From: an uncultured Bacilli bacterium
Lineage (GTDB): Bacteria; Bacillota_I; Bacilli_A; RF39; UBA660
Length of the DNA stretch: 64,000 bases
NCBI GenBank assembly: GCA_934162125.1
Contig: CAKPHU010000003.1
Location: 62,001 to 126,000 of the forward strand
Direction: 5' to 3'
The notes under the pieces were generated by a model that worked only from the letters and a program-made list of their open reading frames with translations, searched no databases and was not told where the DNA came from. Both the position numbers and the translations under genes were made by a program. Below are positions 50,877 through 60,467 of the stretch, piece by piece (the first letter of the stretch is position 1; the number at the start of each line of letters is the position of its first letter).

Positions 50877-51613
50877 GATCATTTTATTTAACAGATGCAG
50901 GTAAAGTTAGAGATCATAATGAAGATAGTGTCATTATTTTAGAAAACTCTACTGGAGATATATTAATGGCTATTGCGGATGGAATGGGTGGACACTCTGC
51001 TGGAGAAGTTGCTAGTTCTATTGCAATAGGATATTTAGGTAAACATTTTAAAGAAACATTTATACATTTAACAAAAGTTAATGCTGTTAATTGGATTAGA
51101 GATGCTGTTGAAGAAATAAATACACTTATTTTTCAACATGAAAAGACTCATCCTGAAAGTAAGGGAATGGGTACAACACTTGTTATGGCAGTAATTACTG
51201 ATAATTACATATTAATGGGTAATGTTGGAGACTCTAGTGGTTTTGTTATTAAAGACTTAAAACTTAGAAAAGTAACTTATGATCATACACTTGTTAATCT
51301 ATTAGTAAGTGCAGGAGAACTTACAAAAGAAGAAGCTAGTGTACATCCTAAGAAAAATGTCTTAATGAAAGCACTTGGAGCTTCTTTAGAAATAGATGTA
51401 GATATCTTTGATTGTGATATGGATATTACAGGAGTTTTTCTTTCTAGTGATGGACTTACTAATATGTTAGAAAGAGAACAAATAGAAAAAGTACTTATTG
51501 GAGAAGGAACGGTAGAAGAGAAATTGGTGAAGTTAATTAGAAAAGCAAATAATAGGGGCGGTACAGATAATATTTCGGTTGCTTACGTTGATTTTGGAGA
51601 AGGTGACGAATAA
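50873..51613 (+). CDS. prpC: PP2C-type Ser/Thr phosphatase (PrpC/Stp)
   Basis: A 246-residue PP2C phosphatase with the metal-binding motifs RDHNEDSV, ADGMGGHSAGEVAS, GNVGDSSGF, LSSDGLTNML and GGTDNISVAYV. It reverses phosphorylation by the PrkC kinase encoded next, with which it shares a one-base junction. It overlaps rlmN by 4 bases. GGAGGAGG is the ribosome site. Confidence 0.96.
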   Translation: MRSFYLTDAGKVRDHNEDSVIILENSTGDILMAIADGMGGHSAGEVASSIAIGYLGKHFKETFIHLTKVNAVNWIRDAVEEINTLIFQHEKTHPESKGMGTTLVMAVITDNYILMGNVGDSSGFVIKDLKLRKVTYDHTLVNLLVSAGELTKEEASVHPKKNVLMKALGASLEIDVDIFDCDMDITGVFLSSDGLTNMLEREQIEKVLIGEGTVEEKLVKLIRKANNRGGTDNISVAYVDFGEGDE

Positions 51614-53388
51614 TGGTAACAAAGGGGCAAAAAATTAATGATCGTTATGAAGTAATACGTTCTATTGGCGAAGGTGGAATGGCTAACGTTTATCTTGGAT
51701 ATGATACTATTTTAGATCGAAACGTAGCAATAAAGATATTAAGAGGAGATTTATCAAATGATGAAAAGTTTGTAAGAAGATTCCAAAGAGAAGCTTTATC
51801 AGCATCATCACTTGCTCATCCTAATATTGTAGAAATGTATGACGTTGGTGAAGATAATGGATTATATTATATAGTAATGGAATACATTGAAGGTAAAACA
51901 CTTAAGCAATTATTAAAGAAACGTGGAAGTCTTACTTTATCAGAAGCGATCGATATTATGTTACAACTTACTGATGGAATGGCACATGCTCATAATTCCT
52001 ATATTATTCATCGTGATTTAAAACCACAAAATATTATGATTAAAGATGATGGATCAATTAAGATTACCGATTTTGGTATTGCGATGGCTCTTAATTCAAC
52101 ACAACTTACACAAACTAATTCAGTTATGGGTAGTGTTCATTATTTACCACCTGAACAAGCTAGTGGAAAAGGTAGTACAACTAAGAGTGATATTTATTCA
52201 ATGGGTATTATCTTTTATGAATTACTTACTGGTAATTTACCATTTAAGGGTGATAACGCAGTAGAGATTGCTTTGAAACATATGAGAGATCCACTTCCTA
52301 GTTTAAGAGAAAGTAATCCAGCAATACCACAAAGTATTGAAAACATCATTTTAAAAGCAACAGCAAAGAATCCTAAAAACAGATATAGCGATGCAAAAGC
52401 TATGCATGATGATTTATTAACTGCTTTGGATGATGATAGAATGAATGAAGCACCTTATAAGTATAAATATCCAGAGACAGACTTTGATGGTATTAAGAAA
52501 ATTAAAAAAATAGATGACGTAGAAGAAATCGTTGAAGAAAACTTAGATGATTTAGAAAAAGAAGCAGAAGAAACAAAAGAAGAGAAAAAGGAAGGTAGAA
52601 AGAGTAATATCTTAATAATTATTTTAGGTGTTATATTTGTTTTACTAGTAATTGCCTTGGCTGTTATATTCTTTATCTTACCTGATACTAATCCTAAACC
52701 TGTAACAGTTCCTTCTTGTGAGGGATTAAAAGTTAGTGCTTGTGAAAAGAAATTACAAGAGAAAGGCTTTGAAGTTGATACAGAAATTAAGAGTGAAGCA
52801 TCTTCTGTAATTGATAAGAATAGAGTTACGAGAACTAATCCAGAAGCTGGTAGAAGTATTAAAGAAGGTACTAAGATAACTATTTATAAGTCTTTAGGAG
52901 AAGAAGTTTATACTATTGAAGACTATACTGGTAAGAATTATATAGAAGTTCAAACTATATTAGAGACTAAGTATGGATTGAAAGTAACAGTAGAGAAGAA
53001 AGATGTAACTGATACTGATACAGAAGTTGGAGAACAACAAATAATAGGACAATCTCTTGGAGCTGGTTCTGAGGTTAAGAAAGGGGACGCTATAACATTA
53101 TATATACCTAACTTAATGGATGAGTTCCCAGATATGGTACAAGAAGGATGGACTATTGATGATGTTGAAGCATTCTGTACTAAGTATGAATTAAAATTAG
53201 AAAAAGAATATATAGAGACAACTGCTTATGAAGCAGGTAAAGTTATGTATCAAAGTAGAAAACCAGGTACATCAATTTATAAAGGAACAAGAATTAAAGT
53301 TAATATAGCAAAGACTCCAGAAGAAAAGAAAGATGATAAGACAACTGATAATAATACAAAGACTGATGATAAAAAGACTGGAGAGTAG
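51613..53388 (+). CDS. prkC: Membrane Ser/Thr kinase PrkC with PASTA domains
   Basis: A 591-residue Hanks-type kinase. Kinase domain 1-270: Gly loop GEGGMANVYLG, ATP Lys41, catalytic HRDLKPQN (Asp135) and DFG Asp153. An acidic juxtamembrane part, a membrane helix (333-356) and about three extracellular PASTA modules (about 362-570) follow. A Lys/Asp/Thr-rich tail ends it. PASTA domains bind muropeptides or lipid II. In spore formers PrkC triggers germination; in others it controls wall synthesis and division. Co-encoded with its phosphatase and with rsgA, a known PrkC substrate in Bacillus. Confidence 0.96.
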   Translation: MVTKGQKINDRYEVIRSIGEGGMANVYLGYDTILDRNVAIKILRGDLSNDEKFVRRFQREALSASSLAHPNIVEMYDVGEDNGLYYIVMEYIEGKTLKQLLKKRGSLTLSEAIDIMLQLTDGMAHAHNSYIIHRDLKPQNIMIKDDGSIKITDFGIAMALNSTQLTQTNSVMGSVHYLPPEQASGKGSTTKSDIYSMGIIFYELLTGNLPFKGDNAVEIALKHMRDPLPSLRESNPAIPQSIENIILKATAKNPKNRYSDAKAMHDDLLTALDDDRMNEAPYKYKYPETDFDGIKKIKKIDDVEEIVEENLDDLEKEAEETKEEKKEGRKSNILIIILGVIFVLLVIALAVIFFILPDTNPKPVTVPSCEGLKVSACEKKLQEKGFEVDTEIKSEASSVIDKNRVTRTNPEAGRSIKEGTKITIYKSLGEEVYTIEDYTGKNYIEVQTILETKYGLKVTVEKKDVTDTDTEVGEQQIIGQSLGAGSEVKKGDAITLYIPNLMDEFPDMVQEGWTIDDVEAFCTKYELKLEKEYIETTAYEAGKVMYQSRKPGTSIYKGTRIKVNIAKTPEEKKDDKTTDNNTKTDDKKTGE

Positions 53389-53399
53389 TTGGGGGAAAT

Positions 53400-54224
53400 A
53401 TGCAAGGACAAATTATAAAAATAGTTAGTGATTTACATTATGTAAGTTGTTATGATAAGGTTTATCCTTGTAAATGTAGAGGAATATTTAGAAAAGAACA
53501 TATTACTCCGTTAGTGGGGGATTATGTTCTTTTTAGTGAAAAAAATAATATTATAGAACAGGTATTACCTAGACGTAATGAATTTAAGAGACCTAGAGTT
53601 AGTAATATTGATCAAGCTTTTATTATTACTAGTTTAGTACAGCCTGATTTTTCTCTAAATTTACTAGATAAATTATTAGTAATGATGGAACTACATAAAG
53701 TAGAAGCAATAATTTGTATTACAAAAGAAGATTTGGTTGGAGATTTGAGTAAGTATAAAGAAGTACTTTCATATTATGAAAAACTTGGATATAAAGTAGT
53801 TTCTAATCAAGACGTAGATACTATAAAAAAGTTACTTCCTAATAAAACTAGTGTTTTTACAGGACAGACTGGAGCAGGTAAATCAACTCTTTTAAATAAA
53901 CTTAATCCAGAATGGAACTTAGAGACAGGGGAAATATCAATAGCCTTAGGTAGAGGTAGACATACGACGAGAGTAGTAGAATTATTTTCTATTTATGATG
54001 GTAAAGTTATGGATACACCTGGATTTTCAGCTTTAGACTTTAATGGTTATAGTAGGGAAGATATTAGAGATAGTTTTAGAGAGTTTCACAATTATCCTTG
54101 TCCTTTTAAAGACTGTATGCATACAAAAGAAGAAGAATGTATGGTAAAAAGGGAAGTTTCTTTAAATAATATATTAGAGAGTAGATATCAAAATTATTTG
54201 AGTTTTATAGAGGAGATTAAGTAA
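53400..54224 (+). CDS. rsgA: Ribosome small subunit-dependent GTPase RsgA
   Basis: A 274-residue circularly permuted GTPase. An N-terminal OB domain (about 1-60) precedes G4 TKED, then G1 GQTGAGKSTLLNKL and G3 DTPGFSAL. The C-terminal zinc site reads CPFKDCMHTKEEEC. It assists late 30S assembly. The start follows GGGGGAAAT. The stop overlaps rpe by one base. Confidence 0.96.
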   Translation: MQGQIIKIVSDLHYVSCYDKVYPCKCRGIFRKEHITPLVGDYVLFSEKNNIIEQVLPRRNEFKRPRVSNIDQAFIITSLVQPDFSLNLLDKLLVMMELHKVEAIICITKEDLVGDLSKYKEVLSYYEKLGYKVVSNQDVDTIKKLLPNKTSVFTGQTGAGKSTLLNKLNPEWNLETGEISIALGRGRHTTRVVELFSIYDGKVMDTPGFSALDFNGYSREDIRDSFREFHNYPCPFKDCMHTKEEECMVKREVSLNNILESRYQNYLSFIEEIK

Positions 54225-54853
54225 TGAGAAAAGTAAGTGTAACATTTTTAAGTTCAACTGATGTGGTTAGAGATTTAAAATTATTGGATATGACTGATAC
54301 AGATTATGTACATGTTGATGTTATGGATGGAAAATTTGTACCTAATAAGACAATGCCTTTTAGTGAGATAAAGAATATTGGTAAATATACTTCTAAGAGA
54401 TTAGATATTCATTTAATGGTAGAAGATCCTAGTAAATATATTCCTCTTTATGCTAGTCTTAATGCAGAATATATTACATTTCATGTAGAAGTGGATGAAG
54501 ATATTGAAGAGTCTTTGAAAATGATTAGAAATTATTCTATTAAAGCAGGACTTGCGATTAAACCAGAAACTAAAATAAGTGAATTAGTTCCTTATTTGCC
54601 TTATTTAGATCTTGTTTTAGTAATGTCTGTAGAACCAGGTGCTGGAGGGCAGAAATTTATAGAGGGTACTGAAGATAAGATTAATGAATTAAGAGAACTT
54701 CTTGATACATATCATAGTCAAGCTGTGATTAATGTAGATGGTGGTATTAATAATGTTACATGTAAGAAGTGTTATAATGCTGATATAGTTGCTTCGGGTA
54801 GTTATGTAGTAAGAAGTGATAATTTTCAAGAAAAAATATCTAGTTTAAGATAA
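54224..54853 (+). CDS. rpe: Ribulose-phosphate 3-epimerase
   Basis: A 209-residue TIM-barrel enzyme. Signatures are VHVDVMDGKFVPNKTM, DIHLMVEDP, VLVMSVEPGAGGQKFI and INVDGGINN. It interconverts ribulose 5-phosphate and xylulose 5-phosphate in the pentose phosphate pathway. It is the last gene of the priA-rpe run, as in Bacillus. It overlaps rsgA by one base. No clear hairpin follows; the next promoter begins 10 bases downstream. Confidence 0.94.
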   Translation: MRKVSVTFLSSTDVVRDLKLLDMTDTDYVHVDVMDGKFVPNKTMPFSEIKNIGKYTSKRLDIHLMVEDPSKYIPLYASLNAEYITFHVEVDEDIEESLKMIRNYSIKAGLAIKPETKISELVPYLPYLDLVLVMSVEPGAGGQKFIEGTEDKINELRELLDTYHSQAVINVDGGINNVTCKKCYNADIVASGSYVVRSDNFQEKISSLR

Positions 54854-54860
54854 ACACTTA

Positions 54861-54869
54861 TGTTATAAT
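54861..54869 (+). promoter_or_regulatory. Extended -10 promoter of the Thr/Pro-rich protein
   Basis: TGTTATAAT (TATAAT 54864-54869), 28 bases before the GTG start; no clear -35. Confidence 0.55.
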
Positions 54870-54896
54870 TATTTAAAGAATAAGGAGTTGATTAGG

Positions 54897-55838
54897 GTGG
54901 ACGAGAATAAAAATGTAGAATCATTAGAAGATGTTAGAGTTACTCCAACTAGTAATGTAGGTAGTGTTCCTAATACTGTTACTACTCCAGTTAGTGTGCC
55001 AGTTAATAATGTTCCTACTGTTAATAGTACAGTTAATAATGCAGTACCAACAACAACTGCTACAACAGTGCCAACAATACCAGCTATGCCAGTAATTAAT
55101 CCAGCTGCACCAGTAGCTCCAGTTGTAGATAATACATCTCCTAGTACTGCTCCAGTAGAAAATATTAATATTAGTGTCCCAACATCAGCTGGTGAAGTAA
55201 AACATGAAGATGCACCTAGAAAGACATTTGAACAAGTTCAGGCAGAAAGAGAAGCTGCTAGAAGAGAAAAAGAGAAATATCAGGCCCCACCTGTTAGTAA
55301 ATTTAGATATGCCTTAACAATAATTCTTTTTGTAGTTATGTTTGGGTTAGTTATGTTTTTACCTAAGATAAGTGATTATATAGCACTTAGAAGAGCTCAG
55401 GGTGAAGAAGAAAAGTTAGGACCTATTGTGTCAGGTACTTTAAAATGTACTAGTAAGAGAACATCTGAGAAATATAATATTAACTATACTGATGAGTTTG
55501 AATTTAAAGATAGTAAATTATTTAGACTTACTCATGTTGTTTCAACTGAAGGTGACGAAATTATTGATGCCGATGATTTGAATCTTAAGTTAAATAATTG
55601 TAGACAATTAGAAACTATGACAAAGGGATTAACTGGTGTTAGTATTGTTTGTAGTTTATCTAATGGTACTTTAGTAGAGACACAAATTATGAATTATGCT
55701 TTGTTGGATGCTGATAAAGTTACAACTGCTTTTGTAGAAGCAGGGGGATTATATCCAGAGTATGTTAATAATCAAAATATAGATCAAATTGAAAAAAATA
55801 TGAATGCTGCAAACTATAAATGTGAAAGACTTAGATAA
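54897..55838 (+). CDS. Single-pass membrane protein with Pro/Thr/Val-rich N-terminus
   Basis: About 313 residues from GTG 54897 (AAGGAG 10 bases upstream). The first ~95 residues are low-complexity Pro/Thr/Val/Asn/Ala, followed by a charged helix (ERKTFEQVQAEREAARREKE-like), a membrane helix (about 138-156) and an extracellular domain of ~155 residues with four cysteines (GTLKCTSKRTS, NNCRQLE, SIVCSLS, NYKCERL), probably disulfide-bonded. No lipobox. No family recognised. It stands alone between two promoters and terminators. Confidence 0.75.
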   Translation: MDENKNVESLEDVRVTPTSNVGSVPNTVTTPVSVPVNNVPTVNSTVNNAVPTTTATTVPTIPAMPVINPAAPVAPVVDNTSPSTAPVENINISVPTSAGEVKHEDAPRKTFEQVQAEREAARREKEKYQAPPVSKFRYALTIILFVVMFGLVMFLPKISDYIALRRAQGEEEKLGPIVSGTLKCTSKRTSEKYNINYTDEFEFKDSKLFRLTHVVSTEGDEIIDADDLNLKLNNCRQLETMTKGLTGVSIVCSLSNGTLVETQIMNYALLDADKVTTAFVEAGGLYPEYVNNQNIDQIEKNMNAANYKCERLR

Positions 55839-55844
55839 AAAAGT

Positions 55845-55879
55845 AAAGCTTCTTGTAAAGATATTTACGAGAAGTTTTT
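55845..55879 (+). terminator. Intrinsic terminator
   Basis: Eleven-base-pair stem (55849-55859 with 55864-55874, one G-U pair), loop GATA, then T5. Confidence 0.82.
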
Positions 55880-55884
55880 GTTTG

Positions 55885-55893
55885 TGCTAAAAT
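55885..55893 (+). promoter_or_regulatory. Extended -10 promoter of tex
   Basis: TGCTAAAAT (TAAAAT 55888-55893), with a weak -35 (TTACGA) in the terminator stem. Confidence 0.5.
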
Positions 55894-55911
55894 ATTTTAG
55901 GAGATGAAAAT

Positions 55912-58065
55912 ATGAATGAGACAATTATAAAAGAAATAGCTAAAGATTTAGATATTACTGATAAACAAGTTAGTACAGTTTTAGAGTTACTTAGTGATGG
56001 TAATACTATTCCTTTTATAGCACGATATAGAAAAGAAGCAACAGGGGCTTTGGATGAAGAAGCAATTAGAAAAATAAATGAAGTTTATGAATATCAAGTT
56101 AATTTGTTAAAAAGAAAAGAAGATGTTATTAGATTAATAGATGAAAAGGGTCTTTTAACAGATGAGTTGAAGAATGCTATTTTAAATTGTAGTAAATTAG
56201 TAGAAGTAGAAGATTTATATAGACCTTATAAAGAAAAGAAGAAAACTAAAGCAACAGAAGCTATTAAGATGGGACTTGAACCATTAGCTAAAATGATTAT
56301 GAGTTTTCCAACTAATGGAAATATTAATGATTTAACTCTTAAGTTTGTAAAAGACGACTTGGATAGTGATAAGTGTATAGAGGGAGCAAAATATATTATT
56401 GCGGAATGGATTAGTGATAATGCTTCTTATCGTAAGGGAATACGTAGTTATTTTTATAAGAATGGGGTATTAGTTACTAGTATAAAGAAAGATGCTGTGG
56501 ATGAAGGTAAGATATATGAGATGTATTACAATTATAGTGAGGCAGTTAAGTATATAAAACCGCATCGTATTTTGGCTGTTAACAGAGGAGAGGCTGAGAA
56601 GGTACTTAATGTTAATATTGAAGTTAATAAGGATGAAGTTATTAGTTATTTAGAAAAGAAGATTATTAAAGATGAGAAATCTTTTGTGGTTGGTATTGTT
56701 AAAGAAGCAATTGCTGACTCTTATAAAAGACTTATTGAACCTTCTATTATTAGAGAGATTAGAAGTGATTTAACAGAAAAGGGTGAGGAAGCAGCGATTC
56801 TTAACTTTGGTAAGAATTTAGAGGCTTTACTTTTGACACCACCATTAAAAGAAAGAGTAGTTTTAGCATTTGATCCAGGATTTGTTAATGGTTGTAAGTT
56901 AGCTGTAGTAGATAAGAATGGTAAGTATTTGGATTCAACAGTAATTAAACCATTTTTGAATGGAAATAGTAGTGAGAGAATTAAAGCTTGTAAAGATGAA
57001 GTAGTTAAGTTAATTAAAAAATATAATGTTTCAATTATTGCAATTGGTAATGGTACTGCTTCAAGAGAGTCTGAAAAGTTTTGTGCAGAAATGATTAAGG
57101 AATATAATTTAGACTGTAAGTATGTAATAGTAAGTGAAGCTGGTGCTTCAATTTATAGTGCTTCTCCGATTGCAATAGAGGAGTTCCCTGATTTAGCCGT
57201 AGAAAAAAGAAGTGCTGTTAGTATTGGTAGAAGACTTCAAGATCCACTTGCTGAACTTGTTAAAATTCCACCAGATGGTATTGGAGTAGGTTTATATCAA
57301 CATGATGTTTCACAAAAGAAATTGTCTGAGTCATTAGATTTCGTAGTTGAGAAGTGTGTTAATAGTGTTGGAGTTAATATTAATACAGCTTCAAGTTCAC
57401 TTTTAAAATATGTTTCAGGAATTACGAAGAAAGCTATTGAAAAGATAATTGAATATAGAGAAAAAGTAGGAAGAATTAATTCTAGAGAAGAAGTAAAGAA
57501 AAAGAAAATATTATCAGATAAAGCTTATGAACAAGCTATTGGATTCTTAAGAATAGTAGATGGGGACAATGTATTAGATGCTACGGCAATACATCCAGAA
57601 AGTTATAAGATAGCTTCTCAATTACTTGAAATGTTGGGATTTAGATTAGAAGATATTGGAAAAGAAGAGTTAATTAAAAAGTTAGATACTATTAATTTGG
57701 AAGAATATAGGGAAAAGTTAAATACAGATATTTATACTTTAGAAGATGTTATTAGTTCATTAAAGAAACCTAATTTAGATCCGAGAGATGAGATGCCACA
57801 ACCATTATTAAAGAGTGATGTTTTAGATATTAAAGATTTAACTATTGGAATGAAACTTCAAGGGACAGTTAGAAATGTGGTTGATTTTGGTGCATTTATT
57901 GATATTGGATTACATAATGATGGACTTGCTCATATATCTAAACTTACAGATAAGTATATTAAGCATCCTAGTGAAGTTTTAAGTGTTGGAGATATAGTTG
58001 ATTGTTATGTTGAAGATATTTCATTAGAAAAGGGAAAAGTCAGTTTAAGTTTATTACCAAGATAA
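55912..58065 (+). CDS. tex: Tex-family transcription accessory protein (S1 RNA-binding)
   Basis: A 717-residue protein of normal Tex length: helical N-terminal domain, YqgF/RNase H-like domain (VVLAFDPGFVNGCKLAVVDK at about 320), helix-hairpin-helix segment (NINTASSSLLKYVSGITKKA) and a C-terminal S1 domain (GTVRNVVDFGAFIDIG to KVSLSLL). Tex binds RNA and affects transcription of selected genes in several pathogens. The ribosome site is AGGAGATG. Confidence 0.95.
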   Translation: MNETIIKEIAKDLDITDKQVSTVLELLSDGNTIPFIARYRKEATGALDEEAIRKINEVYEYQVNLLKRKEDVIRLIDEKGLLTDELKNAILNCSKLVEVEDLYRPYKEKKKTKATEAIKMGLEPLAKMIMSFPTNGNINDLTLKFVKDDLDSDKCIEGAKYIIAEWISDNASYRKGIRSYFYKNGVLVTSIKKDAVDEGKIYEMYYNYSEAVKYIKPHRILAVNRGEAEKVLNVNIEVNKDEVISYLEKKIIKDEKSFVVGIVKEAIADSYKRLIEPSIIREIRSDLTEKGEEAAILNFGKNLEALLLTPPLKERVVLAFDPGFVNGCKLAVVDKNGKYLDSTVIKPFLNGNSSERIKACKDEVVKLIKKYNVSIIAIGNGTASRESEKFCAEMIKEYNLDCKYVIVSEAGASIYSASPIAIEEFPDLAVEKRSAVSIGRRLQDPLAELVKIPPDGIGVGLYQHDVSQKKLSESLDFVVEKCVNSVGVNINTASSSLLKYVSGITKKAIEKIIEYREKVGRINSREEVKKKKILSDKAYEQAIGFLRIVDGDNVLDATAIHPESYKIASQLLEMLGFRLEDIGKEELIKKLDTINLEEYREKLNTDIYTLEDVISSLKKPNLDPRDEMPQPLLKSDVLDIKDLTIGMKLQGTVRNVVDFGAFIDIGLHNDGLAHISKLTDKYIKHPSEVLSVGDIVDCYVEDISLEKGKVSLSLLPR

Positions 58066-58077
58066 GAAAAAGTTCTA

Positions 58078-58107
58078 AAAGCTCTAGTTTTTTTAGAGTT
58101 TTTTTTA
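58078..58107 (+). terminator. Intrinsic terminator of tex
   Basis: AAGCTCTA/TAGAGTTT-type stem with a T-rich 7-base loop, then T8. Confidence 0.75.
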
Positions 58108-58113
58108 TATAAT
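58108..58113 (+). promoter_or_regulatory. -10 box before the pilin-like gene
   Basis: Perfect TATAAT directly after the tex terminator T-run; no clear -35. Confidence 0.4.
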
Positions 58114-58146
58114 ATGTTTATGTTAATAATAGGTGGAGACTGGTAT

Positions 58147-60459
58147 ATGAAGAGAGAAAAACAAAAAGGCTTTACACTAGTAGAAGTTTTAGTTGCTGTT
58201 GCTGTAATGGCAATTATTACAATTCTTGCTTTTCCTAGTATAAAACAATTTCAAGCATCTAATGCGAAGAAGAAATATGAAACTTATAAGATGACAGCAG
58301 AGGCTGCTGCGAAGCTTTATGTTGATGCTTATGCGGATGATATGTTTGGATATAATTATACAGGTTGCTATGATATTCCATTTGAAGATTTGGAGAGTAG
58401 TAATCTATTAAAAGAGTATGCTGATTCTAGTATTACTTGTATGGGATATGAGGGTAAGAAATCATATGTATATGTACAAAAAGATGGAGATAAGTATACT
58501 TATGCAGTTAGGATGGTCTGTGTAAAGAAATTAGATAATCCTAATGCAACACCATCAATAGTTTATGAAACAAGTGCATCTGAAGTTAGATCTTGTACAG
58601 AAGCAACAGGTAACATTGAGGTAAAGTTTGAAGGTATTACAAAGAATAAATGGGTTAAAAATGCAAATGTTAAAGTAAAACTTGTTTCTGATAATGGGTT
58701 ATTAGAAAATACAAGATTAACTTATTGTTTAAAGACTAATCTTAATGGTGATTGTGTAACTACACAATCAGCTAAAAACTTTACAAATACCAGAGGAGAA
58801 AAAGAAGTTGGTTTTGACGTTGGTATTGAAGGTATGTCAGGTAAATACTATTTAATAGTTGGAACTAATTATGTTAGAGATGTTTATGGTAATGTTTTAA
58901 GTAGTGATGCTGTTAGTGATGTTATTCAAGTAGATAATGAAGCACCAATTAATTTGACTATAAATAATCCATATGAAAATAAACAAACTGTAAATGCTTA
59001 TAGTATTACAGTTGGTGCTACTGATAAACATAGTGGTATTGGTAGTTATCAATATAAGATGTCTACTCAAAGTACATGGAAAACATTAAGTTCTAATAAG
59101 ACATCTGATAAAATTAATTTAACTAATGAGAATGGGGTATTACAAGTTAGAGCTTGCGATAAAGTAGGAAATTGTACAGCTGCTAAAACAACAAATGTAA
59201 AAATTACTAAGACATTTACAATTACGCTTGATAGTGCTGGGGCATCAAGTGCTGGTACTAAATCAGTTTATATAAATCCTACTTCTGGTGTTTATTTAGA
59301 TAGTGCATTTACTAAAGTAATGACTACTTCAGCTAATAAGATTACTATTCCATTAAGAGCTGGTTATACGTTTGAAGGTTATTATACAGCTAAGAATGGT
59401 AGCGGCAATCAACTTATTAATAGAAATGGTTATATAACTAGTAAATTTACGAAGAGTACATTTACAAAGAATTCTACAATATATGCATATTGGAAAGCAT
59501 GTGGCATTGGTACTTATAATACTGGTAGTAGTAATTCTTGTACAACTTGTCCAACATGTAAAACAACTCTTTCAGTAGGAGCAACATCTGCTAGTTCTTG
59601 TACTTGGAATTATGGTGATGGTAGTAGAAATACAACGGTTAGTGGTTATAAGAACCATTTGAGAATTAACTGTTACACTGGTGAATATATTGGTGATACA
59701 CAACAAGAAAGTTGGTTTGGTAATGATTACAGCAGTTATACTAATTGGGGTAATTATATGATGGAAGACTATTCTAATACTAGACGTTCTTGGGGAAATG
59801 GATTTGAAAAAGGTGGTTGTGAGACAGATATATTACCTAACTATGGATTCCAAAGATATTGGATGTCACAGGCTAGACTTGGAAATGAAATAAATACTAT
59901 TCCAACTGGTAGATGGCAAAATTATTGCGGAGCTGGTTTAATATTTAATTGTAATACAACTTGTAATTATGGTCCTTTAGCTTATAAAACAACTAGTCAG
60001 TATGGTTTAGTTTATTCAGGAAATAGAGCTTATAATTTTAATAGTCCAGCACGTGGAGAAAAGACTGTGTTCTTACATTTAAGAGCTGGTGGTGGTACTA
60101 GAGGATACTACATTTCAGGACTTAAATTTAAAGTACTAAATAGTAGCGGTGGTCAAATTGGTTACTTTACTCTTAAGGAAATGGTTGCCAATAATTATAT
60201 TAAGAAATTAGTACTAATGGATTCACAAGGAGCTTCTAATGGCTTGAATGTATATAATGGTGGAAATATGAGTACTAGTAGTTGGACTGGCTTTGTAACA
60301 ATATTTATGATTAATCCAAATTATGGTGTTGGTGGTTTTCAAGTATATTCAAATATGAATTTTGCAACATCTGGATGTGATATTGGATCTGGTAATTGTA
60401 AAGATGGTTGGTATTATAGATATACAGATACAAATAACTGGAGAATGACAACTTATTAG
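58147..60459 (+). CDS. Large prepilin-type N-terminus surface protein
   Basis: About 770 residues from ATG 58147 (GGTGGAG upstream). The N-terminus MKREKQKGFTLVEVLVAVAV is a type IV prepilin leader: cleavage expected at Gly8-Phe9, with the conserved Glu at +5. The body has a pilin-like globular part, Ig-like bacterial repeats (about 265-360, APINLTINNPYENKQTVN and YQYKMSTQSTWKTLSS), one Listeria-Bacteroides repeat (about 365-465, GYTFEGYYTAKNG to YAYWKA), a Cys cluster CTTCPTC and a C-terminal ~280-residue Gly/Asn/Tyr-rich domain. It is much larger than normal pilins (usually 150-200). No prepilin peptidase is in the window. The next gene starts 8 bases later. Confidence 0.82.
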   Translation: MKREKQKGFTLVEVLVAVAVMAIITILAFPSIKQFQASNAKKKYETYKMTAEAAAKLYVDAYADDMFGYNYTGCYDIPFEDLESSNLLKEYADSSITCMGYEGKKSYVYVQKDGDKYTYAVRMVCVKKLDNPNATPSIVYETSASEVRSCTEATGNIEVKFEGITKNKWVKNANVKVKLVSDNGLLENTRLTYCLKTNLNGDCVTTQSAKNFTNTRGEKEVGFDVGIEGMSGKYYLIVGTNYVRDVYGNVLSSDAVSDVIQVDNEAPINLTINNPYENKQTVNAYSITVGATDKHSGIGSYQYKMSTQSTWKTLSSNKTSDKINLTNENGVLQVRACDKVGNCTAAKTTNVKITKTFTITLDSAGASSAGTKSVYINPTSGVYLDSAFTKVMTTSANKITIPLRAGYTFEGYYTAKNGSGNQLINRNGYITSKFTKSTFTKNSTIYAYWKACGIGTYNTGSSNSCTTCPTCKTTLSVGATSASSCTWNYGDGSRNTTVSGYKNHLRINCYTGEYIGDTQQESWFGNDYSSYTNWGNYMMEDYSNTRRSWGNGFEKGGCETDILPNYGFQRYWMSQARLGNEINTIPTGRWQNYCGAGLIFNCNTTCNYGPLAYKTTSQYGLVYSGNRAYNFNSPARGEKTVFLHLRAGGGTRGYYISGLKFKVLNSSGGQIGYFTLKEMVANNYIKKLVLMDSQGASNGLNVYNGGNMSTSSWTGFVTIFMINPNYGVGGFQVYSNMNFATSGCDIGSGNCKDGWYYRYTDTNNWRMTTY

Positions 60460-60467
60460 GAGGATTT

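Noticed and set aside
52046..52264. Additional plus-strand open frame inside prkC
   Set aside because: It overlaps the kinase catalytic core in another frame and has no ribosome site.
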